A stretch of 64,000 nt of DNA from Actinomadura sp. WMMA1423 (GCF_006547145.1 NZ_CP041244.1:3906001-3970000); one strand, 5' to 3'; positions 7,841-16,131 are shown, counted from the stretch's first letter. Notes: generated from the sequence alone by a model not told the origin. Translations and numbers: made by a program.

Positions 7841-7880
7841 GTTTCCTGTTTTTGAAGTAGATACTTCAAAAACAGGAAAC
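7841..7880. promoter_or_regulatory. 40-bp perfect palindrome upstream of LLM-hydrolase-HxlR operon
   Basis: GTTTCCTGTTTTTGAAGTA (7841-7859) and TACTTCAAAAACAGGAAAC (7862-7880) are exact reverse complements around a 2-nt centre (GA). It lies 43 bp upstream of the LLM oxidoreductase start and is far richer in A and T than the flanks. The core AAGTAGATACTT resembles sites bound by HxlR-type regulators, and an HxlR gene closes this operon. Confidence 0.7.
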
Positions 7881-7922
7881 AACTGGCTAGGCTCGGGCCG
7901 TCGCGGACGGTCGGGAGGCGGG

Positions 7923-8867
7923 ATGGCGGGGTTGCGGGTCGGGTACGTGCTGCCGACGCGGGAGCAGGACATGTCGGGCGAGCACGACCCGGGGCGGCTG
8001 GTGGCCCAGGCGCGCCGGGCGGAGGAGCTCGGGCTCGACTCGGTCTGGGCGGGCGAGAGCCCGGTGACCCGGCCGCGCGCCGACCCGCTGCTGCTGATGG
8101 CCGCCGTGTCGCAGGCCACCGAGCGGATCACGCTCGGCACGGCGGTGCTGCTGCCGGCGCTGCGGCACCCGGTGCTGGTGGCGCACCAGCTCGCCACCCT
8201 CGACCGGCTGTCGGGCGGGCGGCTGGTCGCGGGCATGGGCGGCGGGTTCCCCACCCCCGCGACCGAGGCCCAGTTCACGGCGGTCGGCGCCGGGTACGCA
8301 CGCAGGCTCGGGCGGCTGGAGGAGTCCATCGAGGCGATGCGGCTGCTCTGGAGCGGGGCGGCCGTCTCCCACCGGGGCGAGCACTTCGCGTTCGAGGACG
8401 TCCGGCTCGCTCCCCCGCCCGCTCGTCCGGGAGGGCCGCCGATCTGGCTGGCGGGGAGCGGCGGGCCCGCGCTGCGCCGCGTCGCGCGCCTCGCCGACGG
8501 CTGGCTCCCCTACCCGCCCGACCCCGCGACGTACGCGGAGGAGCACAAGACGGTCCGGGAGGCGGCGGCCCGTCCGGTCACCCCCGCGCTGTACGCGACG
8601 CTCTGCCTGGACGACGACCCGGAGAAGGCGCGGCGGAGGCTGCGGACGAGCATCGAGCGCTACTACAACGCGCCGCTGGAGTTCGTCGCGTCGATCCAGA
8701 CCGTCTTCGCCGGGCCGCCCGGACAGGCCGCCGACTGGCTGGCCGGCTATGCCGAGGCCGGCGCCCGCCACCTGGTCGTCCGGCTGGCGGCCGAGGACCA
8801 CGACACGGCACTGGAGGAGTTCGCCGGCCGGCTGCTCCCCCTGCTGCGCGGCAAGGAGATCCGATGA
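7923..8867 (+). CDS. LLM-class (luciferase-like) F420-dependent oxidoreductase
   Basis: A 314-residue TIM-barrel flavin/F420 enzyme. Conserved stretches are the N-terminal GLRVGYVLPTREQ, EELGLDSVWAGESP, TERITLGTAVLLPALRHPV (the non-prolyl cis-peptide region), LDRLSGGRLVAGMGGG and the later GGPPIWLAGSGGPALRR and VARLADGWLPYP. In actinomycetes these enzymes mostly use F420 and oxidise or reduce alcohols, imines or activated C=C bonds; the substrate here is unknown. It is the first gene of an operon with an alpha/beta hydrolase (ATGA overlap) and an HxlR regulator, behind a 40-bp palindrome. The ATG at 7923 sits just after GGGAGGCGGG. Confidence 0.88.
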   Translation: MAGLRVGYVLPTREQDMSGEHDPGRLVAQARRAEELGLDSVWAGESPVTRPRADPLLLMAAVSQATERITLGTAVLLPALRHPVLVAHQLATLDRLSGGRLVAGMGGGFPTPATEAQFTAVGAGYARRLGRLEESIEAMRLLWSGAAVSHRGEHFAFEDVRLAPPPARPGGPPIWLAGSGGPALRRVARLADGWLPYPPDPATYAEEHKTVREAAARPVTPALYATLCLDDDPEKARRRLRTSIERYYNAPLEFVASIQTVFAGPPGQAADWLAGYAEAGARHLVVRLAAEDHDTALEEFAGRLLPLLRGKEIR

Positions 8868-9526
8868 CCACGTTCGTCCTCGTCCACGGCGCCTGGCACG
8901 GGCCCTCCGCCTGGGAGCGGGTCGTCCCGGCGCTCGCCGCCGCCGGAGCGCGCACGCTCGTCCCGGACCTGCGGGGCGACCACGGGCTGCACGACCACGC
9001 CGGCACGGTCGCCGCCGCCGTCGGCACCGTCCGCGACGAGTGCGTGCTGGTCGGGCACAGCTACGCGGGACTGGTCGTCCGTGAGGCCGCCGACGCGCGG
9101 CCCGAGGCCGTCGACCACATCGTCCTGGTGGACGGCTGGGCGGGCCCCGACGGCGCGAGCCTGTTCGGCCTGGCCCCCGACTTCTTCGTGGAGGCGATGC
9201 GCAAGGCGGCCGAGGCGAACGGGGACGGGCGCTTCATCCCGCCCCTGCCCCCGGCGCTGTTCGGCGTCACCGACGAGGCGGAGTGGCTGGCGGAGCGGCT
9301 CGTCCCGCAGCCGCTGCGGACCTTCACCGAGGCCACCCGCCTGAGCGGCGCCGTGGACGGGATCCCCGGGACGGCCGTCCACTGCGAGCCGCACACGTTC
9401 CCCTTCCGGGAGTTCGGCGCGTCCCTCGGGTACCGGACGGTTCCGATCGACGGCCCGCACGACGTGATGGTCACCGATCCGGAGGCGATCGCGCGCGTGA
9501 TCCTGGAAGCGCCCGGCCCGGGGTGA
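8864..9526 (+). CDS. Alpha/beta-fold hydrolase
   Basis: A 220-residue hydrolase. The oxyanion-hole region is FVLVHGAWHGPSAW, the nucleophile elbow is LVGHSYAGLV (Ser in G-H-S-Y-A-G), an acidic residue is found in the later strand region and the catalytic His in DGPHDVMVTDP. The pattern matches the plant esterase/hydroxynitrile-lyase-like subgroup frequent in actinomycetes. It is cytoplasmic (no signal). Its ATG overlaps the stop of the LLM oxidoreductase (ATGA), so the two enzymes probably work on successive steps, for example oxidation to an ester or lactone and its hydrolysis; that order is inference. Confidence 0.88.
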   Translation: MTTFVLVHGAWHGPSAWERVVPALAAAGARTLVPDLRGDHGLHDHAGTVAAAVGTVRDECVLVGHSYAGLVVREAADARPEAVDHIVLVDGWAGPDGASLFGLAPDFFVEAMRKAAEANGDGRFIPPLPPALFGVTDEAEWLAERLVPQPLRTFTEATRLSGAVDGIPGTAVHCEPHTFPFREFGASLGYRTVPIDGPHDVMVTDPEAIARVILEAPGPG

Positions 9527-9546
9527 CGCGCGCCTAGAGTGATGCG

Positions 9547-10230
9547 GTGGAACAGCGAACGTACAACCAGTACTGCGCGACGGCGCGCACCCTCGATCTC
9601 GTGGGCGAGCGCTGGACGCTGCTGCTGGTCCGCGAGCTGCTGACCGGGCCGAAGCGGTTCGGCGATCTGCAGGCCGGCCTGCGCGGCCTCGGCACCGGGC
9701 TGCTCGCCGCCCGCCTGAAGCTGCTGGAGCGCGAGGGCCTGGCGCGCAGGACCGTGCTGCCGCCGCCCGCCCGCACCCCCGCCTACGCCCTCACCGAGGC
9801 GGGCGAGGAGCTCGGGCCCGCGATCCTTGCGCTGGCCCGGTGGGGCCTGAAGTGGGCGATGGACGAGCGGCGCCCGGACGAGACGTTCCATCCGGGCTGG
9901 GCGCTGCTCGGGCTGCAGGCCTGCTTCGACCAGGAGGCGGCCGCCGGGCTGCGCGCGGTGTACGAGTTCCGTGTCGACGACGAGGTCTTCCACGCCCGGA
10001 TCGACGACGGCGCGATCGAGGTGCTGCACGGGCCCGCCCAGCGCCCGGACGCGACCGTCACCATGAGCGAGGAGGCGTTCCTCGGCCTGGTCGGCGGCCG
10101 CGCCCTCGGCCAGGCGATCGAGGACGGCTCCGCCTCGGTGTCCGGCGACGAGGAGGTCCTGCGCAGGCTGAAGGACCTGTTCCCGCTGCCCGCGCCGCGG
10201 CCCCGCCGAGCGGACGACCAGGCAGGCTGA
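9547..10230 (+). CDS. HxlR-family regulator with C-terminal SCP2-like domain
   Basis: A 227-residue protein with a GTG start. Residues ~1-105 form the HxlR winged helix (CATARTLDLVGERWTLLLVRELLTGPKRFGDL, then LLAARLKLLEREGLARR). Residues ~120-220 form a sterol-carrier-protein-2-like ligand domain (YEFRVDDEVFHARIDDGAIEV, then DATVTMSEEAFLGLVGG). This fusion is frequent in actinomycetes and suggests that a hydrophobic ligand controls DNA binding. The gene is 20 bp downstream of the hydrolase and likely cotranscribed. It is the natural candidate to bind the palindrome at 7841-7880. Confidence 0.87.
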   Translation: MEQRTYNQYCATARTLDLVGERWTLLLVRELLTGPKRFGDLQAGLRGLGTGLLAARLKLLEREGLARRTVLPPPARTPAYALTEAGEELGPAILALARWGLKWAMDERRPDETFHPGWALLGLQACFDQEAAAGLRAVYEFRVDDEVFHARIDDGAIEVLHGPAQRPDATVTMSEEAFLGLVGGRALGQAIEDGSASVSGDEEVLRRLKDLFPLPAPRPRRADDQAG

Positions 10231-10279
10231 CCGGGGCTCGGCGGCGGGGCCGAGGCGCGGACCGGACCCCAGCGGTCGG

Positions 10280-11122
10280 TCAGGGGCGTCCGGCGCCCGG
10301 GACGTCGACCTCGACCGTGAGCACCCGGCCGCTGCCCGGCACCACCATCTCGGCCTCGGTCATGCCGCGCCATTCGGCGGCGGTGACGAACAGCGTGGTC
10401 CCCTCCGGCCCGCCCAGGACGCAGGCGAAGCCTCCGCGGTCGAGTTCGACCGTGCGCAGCACCTCCCCGCCCTCGGCGACGCGCACGCACCGCCGGTTGG
10501 GTACGTCGGCGTACCAGACGGCGTTCTCCGCGTCCGCGCAGATGCCGTCCGGGGCGCCGTCGCCGAGGTCCGCCCAGACCCGGCGCCCGGACAGGCTCCC
10601 GTCCGCGCCGATGTCGAAGGCCACGAGACGGCTCGCGTAGGAGTCGGCGACGATCAGCGTGGAGTCGTCGGCCGTCACGGTCATGCCGTTGGGGAACGCG
10701 ATGTCGTCGGCCACCTCGCGCACCGAACCGTCCGCGTCCACGAAGACGACCGTCCCGGGCGAGGTGACCTCCCCGGCCATCGGGTCGAAGCCGACGCGGT
10801 TGACATAGACGCCCCCGCGGCCGTCGACGACGATGTCGTTCCACCCCGGCCGGCCAAGGTCGGCGTGCGTGACGAGGGAGCCGTCCGGTTCGCGGCGCAG
10901 CAGCCGCCCGTCCTCCGACGAGACGATCAGCAGCCGGCCGTCGGGGAGCCAGGCGGTGCACAGCGGGAGCGACTTCACCCGCGCCACCACATCGGCGGCG
11001 CCGTCCAGGCCCACCGAGACGACCTCGCCGGCCGACCAGTCGGAGAAGTACAGCCTGCCGTCATGCCAGCGCGGCGACTCGACCAGTCCGCGGCCGTCCA
11101 GCAGCGTCCGCATCTCGTCCAT
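10280..11122 (-). CDS. SMP-30/gluconolactonase-like beta-propeller protein
   Basis: About 280 residues of the SMP-30/regucalcin/gluconolactonase family. It begins LLDGRGLVESPRWHDGRLYFSDW, where the Glu is the usual metal ligand. It goes on with WNDIVVDGRGGVYVNRVG, FPNGMTVTADDSTLIVADS (Asn and Asp metal ligands) and DGICADAENAVWYADV. These six-bladed propellers hydrolyse lactones using a divalent metal. Several in-frame ATGs lie close together (11134, 11122, 11113); 11122 follows GAGGAAG, but 11113 is possible. It converges on the HxlR gene and its promoter faces the toxin-antitoxin cassette. Confidence 0.85.
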   Translation of the reverse strand: MDEMRTLLDGRGLVESPRWHDGRLYFSDWSAGEVVSVGLDGAADVVARVKSLPLCTAWLPDGRLLIVSSEDGRLLRREPDGSLVTHADLGRPGWNDIVVDGRGGVYVNRVGFDPMAGEVTSPGTVVFVDADGSVREVADDIAFPNGMTVTADDSTLIVADSYASRLVAFDIGADGSLSGRRVWADLGDGAPDGICADAENAVWYADVPNRRCVRVAEGGEVLRTVELDRGGFACVLGGPEGTTLFVTAAEWRGMTEAEMVVPGSGRVLTVEVDVPGAGRP

Positions 11123-11224
11123 CTTCCTCACCATCCTCCTCGGGCACCGATGTTCCACCCCCTACACGAACGGCCTCCCGCCGGATCGACACCGCACCGC
11201 CAGATGTCATCCAGAGGACCCGAG

Positions 11225-11252
11225 TACACACTGAAGGGCCCTTGAGTGTGTA
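11225..11252. promoter_or_regulatory. 28-bp near-perfect palindrome ahead of the antitoxin gene (candidate operator)
   Basis: The left arm TACACACTGAAGGG and right arm CCCTTGAGTGTGTA are complementary at 13 of 14 positions with no spacer; only 11233/11244 mismatch. It ends 11 bp before the antitoxin ATG. This is the expected place for autoregulation by a ribbon-helix-helix antitoxin. Confidence 0.65.
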
Positions 11253-11263
11253 TCGTGTGCTCC

Positions 11264-11503
11264 ATGGCGAGACTCAACATCACGCTGCCCGACGAGCTTG
11301 CCGCCACGCTCCAGGGGCTCGCCGAGGACAAGAAGATCGCCTCGGTGTCGGGGTTCCTCGCGGACGGCGCGCGGCTGAAACTGGCCTACCTGCGGGACGC
11401 GTCCACCATCGACGACCTGTTCGGCCCGCCGAGCCCGGACGAGCAGGCGATGGTCGACCGGCTGGTCGAGGGCGGCCCCTCGGCCCGCCGGGACGTCGCG
11501 TGA
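11264..11503 (+). CDS. Ribbon-helix-helix antitoxin-like protein
   Basis: A 79-residue protein. The N-terminal RHH fold is visible: a basic beta strand (ARLNITLPDEL), helix 1 (AATLQGLAEDKK), a turn (IASVSGF) and helix 2 (LADGARLKLAYL). The acidic, Pro-containing C-terminal tail (STIDDLFGPPSPDEQAMVDRLVE) looks like a toxin-neutralising segment. It should bind the 28-bp dyad immediately upstream as a dimer of dimers. The stop codon overlaps the GTG start of the downstream gene, which has the size and aspartate pattern of a PIN toxin. Confidence 0.75.
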   Translation: MARLNITLPDELAATLQGLAEDKKIASVSGFLADGARLKLAYLRDASTIDDLFGPPSPDEQAMVDRLVEGGPSARRDVA

Positions 11504-11889
11504 TCACCGGTCACGTCTTCGACGCGACCGCACTCCTGGACCTCGCCACCGGCAAGACCGTCTACGTCCGCGCCCGGCTCCGCGCGTCCATCGCCCAGCA
11601 CGCCACGATCGTCATCCCGGCGACGGCGCTCGCCCGCGCCTGGCAGCTCGTCCCCGACCACGGCCGCGCCGTGCTGGAGCGCCTGCCCGGCATGCAGGTC
11701 GTGCACGTCGACGACCTCGACGACGTGATCGCCCAGCAGACCGGGCTGCTGGTCACGACGATCCCGAACCTCGGCATGGACGCCGCCCAGGCGGCCTGGT
11801 CGGCCCGGTGGCGCCGCTGGCCGCTGGTCACCGCCGACCCCGGCCTCTACGAGGCCGTGCCCGGCGTCCGCGTGGAGCAGATCCCCTAG
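11500..11889 (+). CDS. PIN-domain-like toxin (VapC-type), partner of RHH antitoxin
   Basis: A 129-residue protein with a GTG start in a GTGA overlap with the antitoxin stop. Asp8 in GHVFDATALLDLA matches the first PIN metal ligand; Asp94 in LGMDAAQAAW and Asp113 in WPLVTADPGLY match the later acidic positions. A PIN toxin would be a Mg-dependent RNase. The sequence is divergent from textbook VapC (the FxDA motif is kept but the second acidic position is uncertain), so the activity is inference from the acidic spacing and gene order. It ends 14 bp before the convergent MMPL gene. Confidence 0.68.
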   Translation: MITGHVFDATALLDLATGKTVYVRARLRASIAQHATIVIPATALARAWQLVPDHGRAVLERLPGMQVVHVDDLDDVIAQQTGLLVTTIPNLGMDAAQAAWSARWRRWPLVTADPGLYEAVPGVRVEQIP

Positions 11890-11903
11890 CACCGGCCGCC
11901 GGT

Positions 11904-14210
11904 CTAGGTGATGAGCTCCAGTTCGAGCTGCTCGTTGACGGGCTCCGGAGGCGGCGGCGTCGGGCGGGAGCGGCCGGGCCACCACCAGTTGGCGTGGCCG
12001 AGCAGGCTCATCAGCGCGGGGACGAGCATGAGGCGCACGATCGTGGCGTCCATGGCGACGGCGACGGCCAGCCCCAGGGCCATCATCTTCACCATCGGGT
12101 CCGGCTGCGGGACGAAGCTGGCGAACACGAAGATCATGATGAGCGCGGCCGAGGTGATGAGGCGGGCGGTGACCCCGATGCCGGTCACGACGGACTCGTG
12201 CGGATCGCCCGTCCGGTCGTACTCCTCCTTGATCCGCGACAGCAGGAAGACCTCGTAGTCCATGGACAGCCCGAAGATCAGGGCGAACATGAACAGCGGG
12301 ATGAACGACATGATGGGGATGGCCTGGTCGACGCCGAACAGCTCGACTCCCCAGCCCCACTGGAAGACCGCCGTGACCACCCCGAACGAGGCCCCGATCG
12401 ACAGCAGGTTCATCAGGGCGGCCTTCACCGGGACGATGACCGACCGGAACGCGACGACCAGCAGCAGCAGGGCGACCCCCACCACCGCGACCACGACGAC
12501 CGGCATGCGCTCGCCGACCGTGGTGGCGATGTCGATGATCGCGGGGTTCTCGCCGCCGAGGTAGATCCGGGTGCCCGGATGGGCCTCCCGCACGTCGCGG
12601 ATCTCCGTCTTCCGCAGGCGGTGGACGAGATCGGTCGTCGACTGGGCGTGCGGGGCGTCCCTTGGGATGACCTGGACGATCGCCGTGGTGCCGGTCACGG
12701 CGGGCTCCCCGACGAACACCACGCCCGGCGCCTCGGAGAGCTTCTGCCGCAGCTCCTGGCCGACGAGGACCGCGCGCTTGTCGGGCTTCTTGTCCGGGTC
12801 CGGCGCGCCCTTGGGAAGCGACGGCTTCGGGGACGGGCTCGGCTCGGGCGCCGCCGGACCCGTCAGGCCGGACAGTCCCTCGCCGGCCCTGACCGTCGGC
12901 ACCACGCGCTTCGGCTCGACGGTCTTCTCCGCGCCCGGCACCTTCGCGACCACGACGAACGGGCTGTAGTGTCCCGCGCCGAACTCCCGGGCGACGATGT
13001 CGTAGGCCTGCCGCGCCTCCATCTTCGGCGACGACATGCTGTCGGCCATCACGCCGAACCGCAGGCTGAGCGTCGGGATGGCCAGGGTCAGCAGGACCAG
13101 GCTCGCGACGACGGCGTAGGGCCAGGCGTGGCGGTCGACGTGGCGTCCCCAGGCCGCCCAGCGGCGGGAGCTGCGGTCGGGGCGCGTCCGGGGCAGCCGG
13201 TACCGGTCGATGCGCGGGCCCAGGGCCCCGAGGACGGCCGGGAGCAGGGTCAGCGCGGCGGCGACCATGATGGCCACGGTCAGCGCGGCGGCGATCCCGA
13301 TGCGGCCGATGAACGCGATGCCGGACAGGAACAGCCCGCAGATCGCGAACACGACGGTGCCGCCGGCGAACACGACCGCGTGGCCCGAGTGCGCCATGGC
13401 GCGCCCGACCGCGGTCTCGACGTCGTCTCCCTCGGCGAGCTGCTGCCGGTAGCGCGTCACGATGAACAGGGCGTAGTCGATCCCGGCGCCGATGCCTAGC
13501 ATCGCGGCGACCATCGGCGCGGTCGGCGCGATCTGGAACATCGACGCCAGGAAGTGGATCAGCGAGTACGCCACCACCATCCCGCACAGCGACACCACGA
13601 TCGGGATGCCCGCCGCGAGGAACGAGCCGAACGCCAGCAGCAGCACGACCATCGCCAGCAGGATCCCGACGCCCTCCTGCGGCCCGCCCTTGGGCTGGTT
13701 GAGGATCATCGCGGTGATCCCGCCGAACCTGACCTCCAGCCCCGCCATCCGCGCGGGCTCGACCGCCCGGTTCAGCGCGTCGAGGTCGGCGTGGTCGACG
13801 TCGCTCATCGTGCCGGTGAAGTTGAGCCGGACCACGACGGCGTTGTCGTCCTTCAACCCGCCCAGCCCCTGCACGTACGGGTTCTCGACGTAGGCGACCC
13901 TCTTCAGCCTGGAGATGTTGTCGATCGACTGGCCGACGGTGAGCGCCACCCGCCAGTCGGCGGGGCTCGCCTCGCGGGTCTCGTGGAACACGACGGTCGC
14001 GGTCGGCCCGGTCATCGCGGGGAAGTCCTGCCGGAGCGTGTCGAGGGCGCGCTGGGTCTCGGTGCCGGGCAGCGTGCTCTGCTGGACGAACATGCCCCCG
14101 TGCATGACGCCGAGGACGCCCGCGCCGAGCATGAGGGCGACCCAGAGCTCGAACACCGCGCGGCGCCTCCGCACGCAGAGCCGTCCGAGCACCCCCAGGA
14201 ATCGCGCCAT
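11904..14210 (-). CDS. MMPL/RND-family transporter
   Basis: About 768 residues in two homologous halves, each with one TM, a large external domain and a five-TM bundle. The first bundle has GIGAGIDYALFIVTRYRQQL and the second FGLSMDYEVFLLSRIKEEY, which carry the D-Y pair used for proton coupling. The second external domain holds a Pro/Lys-rich insert (about residues 480-525). In actinomycetes MMPL proteins export lipids, siderophores or drugs. Starts at 14237 and 14210 are both possible; neither has a clear ribosome site, and 14210 begins right before the first TM. The gene is divergent from a TetR gene with repeated TTGCA half-sites between them. Confidence 0.9.
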   Translation of the reverse strand: MARFLGVLGRLCVRRRRAVFELWVALMLGAGVLGVMHGGMFVQQSTLPGTETQRALDTLRQDFPAMTGPTATVVFHETREASPADWRVALTVGQSIDNISRLKRVAYVENPYVQGLGGLKDDNAVVVRLNFTGTMSDVDHADLDALNRAVEPARMAGLEVRFGGITAMILNQPKGGPQEGVGILLAMVVLLLAFGSFLAAGIPIVVSLCGMVVAYSLIHFLASMFQIAPTAPMVAAMLGIGAGIDYALFIVTRYRQQLAEGDDVETAVGRAMAHSGHAVVFAGGTVVFAICGLFLSGIAFIGRIGIAAALTVAIMVAAALTLLPAVLGALGPRIDRYRLPRTRPDRSSRRWAAWGRHVDRHAWPYAVVASLVLLTLAIPTLSLRFGVMADSMSSPKMEARQAYDIVAREFGAGHYSPFVVVAKVPGAEKTVEPKRVVPTVRAGEGLSGLTGPAAPEPSPSPKPSLPKGAPDPDKKPDKRAVLVGQELRQKLSEAPGVVFVGEPAVTGTTAIVQVIPRDAPHAQSTTDLVHRLRKTEIRDVREAHPGTRIYLGGENPAIIDIATTVGERMPVVVVAVVGVALLLLVVAFRSVIVPVKAALMNLLSIGASFGVVTAVFQWGWGVELFGVDQAIPIMSFIPLFMFALIFGLSMDYEVFLLSRIKEEYDRTGDPHESVVTGIGVTARLITSAALIMIFVFASFVPQPDPMVKMMALGLAVAVAMDATIVRLMLVPALMSLLGHANWWWPGRSRPTPPPPEPVNEQLELELIT

Positions 14211-14239
14211 GACGGCAGAGAACACCCATCCGTGCATTT

Positions 14240-14261
14240 TTGCAATAGATGCAAGTTTGCA
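14240..14261. promoter_or_regulatory. Three alternating TTGCA/TGCAA half-sites between MMPL and TetR genes
   Basis: TTGCA (14240-14244), TGCAA (14250-14254) and TTGCA (14257-14261) give two overlapping dyads with 5-nt and 2-nt spacers in the 71-bp divergent intergenic region. This is a candidate TetR operator. Confidence 0.45.
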
Positions 14262-14281
14262 GTCGTGGTAACGTCCGTCAC

Positions 14282-14911
14282 ATGGAGGAGGACGGCGACC
14301 GCCCGGGCCTGCGGGAGCGCAAGAAGATGCGCACCCGGCAGGCCATCGCGACGGCCGCGCTGCGCCTGTTCGCCGAGCGCGGCTACGAGGAGACGACGAT
14401 CGCCGACATCGCCGCCGCCGCCGACGTCTCACCCCGCACGTTCTTCAGCTACTTCCCCTCCAAGGAAGACGTGATCTTCGCCGAGATCGACGACCGCCTC
14501 GCCGAGGTCGCCGAGCGACTGCGGCCCACCCCCGGCGAGACGCCCGTGGCGACGCTCCGGCGCAGCATCGTGGACGTCCTGGAGGCCGTGGTGTCCGAGC
14601 ACCGCGACTACGGCCCCGTCCAGATCCGCCTCATGCTGGAGCGCCCCGGCCTGCGCGCCCGGGCGCTCCAGCGCATGAACGACACCCAGGAGGCGATCGA
14701 GGCGCTGCTGCGCGAACTGTGCCCCGGCATCTCCGAGATCGACGCGGTGGCCGCGGCCGGCATCGCGGTCGGCGGCATGCAGGCCGTCATCGCGCACTGC
14801 CGCCGCGAGGGCTACGACCCCGTCTCGATGCGAACCGCGCTCGACCGCGCCGTCGACCTGGTCGAACACGGCCTGGTCTCGGTGGACGCCCTGTCGCGTC
14901 CCTCCCCCTGA
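14282..14911 (+). CDS. TetR/AcrR-family regulator
   Basis: A 209-residue regulator. The N-terminal HTH is classical: RQAIATAALRLFAERGYEETTIADI, then AAAADVSPRTFFSYFPSKEDVIF. The ligand domain follows with a conserved-looking AGIAVGGMQAVIAHCRREGYDP helix. The ATG at 14282 was chosen because the DNA-binding domain follows directly. The gene is divergently transcribed from the MMPL transporter and most likely represses it; the ligand is unknown. A long hairpin follows its stop. Confidence 0.92.
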   Translation: MEEDGDRPGLRERKKMRTRQAIATAALRLFAERGYEETTIADIAAAADVSPRTFFSYFPSKEDVIFAEIDDRLAEVAERLRPTPGETPVATLRRSIVDVLEAVVSEHRDYGPVQIRLMLERPGLRARALQRMNDTQEAIEALLRELCPGISEIDAVAAAGIAVGGMQAVIAHCRREGYDPVSMRTALDRAVDLVEHGLVSVDALSRPSP

Positions 14912-14914
14912 GCC

Positions 14915-14957
14915 GCCGGGCACCGGCCGGCGGAGGCGCCCGCCCCCGGTGCCCGGC
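14915..14957. terminator. 12-bp-stem hairpin between convergent tetR-type and alaX-type genes
   Basis: GCCGGGCACCGG (14915-14926) pairs exactly with CCGGTGCCCGGC (14946-14957) over a 19-nt loop. It sits between two convergent genes and could stop transcription from both sides. Confidence 0.6.
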
Positions 14958-14990
14958 TCACCCGTTGAAGCTCGGCCGGCGACTGCCGCG

Positions 14991-15725
14991 CTAGTCGGTG
15001 ATCTTGATGCGGAGGCGGCGGAAGCCGCGGCCCTTGTTCTCGACCTTGGCGACCGTGAGGCGGCCGATCTGCTTGGTGGAGCCGACGTGGGTGCCGCCGT
15101 CCGCCTGGGTGTCGAGCCCGACGATGTCGACGATCCGCACGTCCTGGACCTCCGGCGGCACCAGGTTCGTGGCCGTCCGGATGATGTCGGGGATCTCGAA
15201 CGCCTCGGCGCGGGGCAGCGTCCTGACGTCGATGCGCCGGTCGGCCTCGACCTCGGCGTTGCACGCGTCCTCGACGGCCTGCTTGAACCCGGGCGGGACC
15301 TCGCGCAGGTCGAAGTCCATGCGCGCGGACAGCGGCTCCATGTTCCCGCCGGTGACGAGGCAGCCGTAGTCGCGGAACACGACACCGCAGAGCAGGTGCA
15401 GGCCGGAATGGGTGCGCATCAGCGCGGTGCGCCGCTCGTTCTCGACCGCGCCCCGCACGACGGTGCCGACGGGCGGAAGCGGATCGCCCTCCTCGGGGAT
15501 GAGCACGAGGTCGTCGCCCTTGCGGACGCCCGCGATCCGGGTCTGGACGCCCTGCCAGAGGAGCACCCCGTGGTCCGGGGGCTGGCCGCCGCCGCCCGGG
15601 TAGAAGGCCGACCGGTCGAGGACGATGCCGTCCGGGCCCGCTTCGAGGACGACCGCCTCCCACTCCCGCAGGGCCTGGTCGTCCAGTTCCAACCGCGTCG
15701 TGCGGCCCAGGGTCTCCGTGCTCAT
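14991..15725 (-). CDS. Alanyl-tRNA editing protein, AlaX family
   Basis: A 244-residue stand-alone editing domain related to AlaRS/ThrRS. It has the N-terminal glycine-rich barrel (LDRSAFYPGGGGQPPDHG), the first zinc motif H106-x3-H110 (THSGLH) and the second motif DGGTHVGS with His213. AlaX proteins hydrolyse Ser or Gly mischarged on tRNA-Ala. The usual Cys of the second motif (CxxxH) is Asp209 here, so the metal is held by different chemistry or is absent. The gene is monocistronic, with DUF2516 upstream on the same strand. Confidence 0.88.
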   Translation of the reverse strand: MSTETLGRTTRLELDDQALREWEAVVLEAGPDGIVLDRSAFYPGGGGQPPDHGVLLWQGVQTRIAGVRKGDDLVLIPEEGDPLPPVGTVVRGAVENERRTALMRTHSGLHLLCGVVFRDYGCLVTGGNMEPLSARMDFDLREVPPGFKQAVEDACNAEVEADRRIDVRTLPRAEAFEIPDIIRTATNLVPPEVQDVRIVDIVGLDTQADGGTHVGSTKQIGRLTVAKVENKGRGFRRLRIKITD

Positions 15726-15765
15726 GCCGTCACCCTAGGGCCGTCATCGGGGGGAGCGCAGGTGA

Positions 15766-16131
15766 TCACCAGGGGCCGTAGGGGCCCTGGCGGGAGCCGC
15801 CGCGGCCGCCGTTGTTGCGCTTGTAGGGGCCGACGGCCGGACGGACGTCGGCGAGGTAGACGGCGGCGGCGATGAACGCGGCGACCGGGAGGATGCCGAG
15901 CAGCAGCGCGATGGGGCTGGCGCCGAGCGCCACCGGCGCGACCGCGTACGCGGCGCCGACCACCGTCGCGACGATCAGAATGATCATCCACAGCTTCTTG
16001 CTCTGCTTGCTCGCCGCCGCGTAGGCGTCGACGGGCACGGTGAGCGAGTCGATGAGGGCCCACGCCTCCATCGCGAACGCGATGATCAGCAGCAGCCAGA
16101 AGAAGTAGTCCAGCACGTTGAAGCCCGACAT
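15766..16131 (-). CDS. DUF2516 membrane protein
   Basis: A 121-residue protein with three or four hydrophobic helices (residues ~6-30, 47-65, 66-95) and a short Gly/Arg/Asn-rich tail ending in GPYGPW. The N-terminal LDYFFWLLLIIAFAMEAWALID is typical of DUF2516. In mycobacteria, as I recall, a DUF2516 gene directly follows hbhA; here it also follows an HBHA-like gene on the same strand, though a strong hairpin separates the two. Function unknown; a link to the surface protein is suggested only by conserved order. Confidence 0.8.
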   Translation of the reverse strand: MSGFNVLDYFFWLLLIIAFAMEAWALIDSLTVPVDAYAAASKQSKKLWMIILIVATVVGAAYAVAPVALGASPIALLLGILPVAAFIAAAVYLADVRPAVGPYKRNNGGRGGSRQGPYGPW

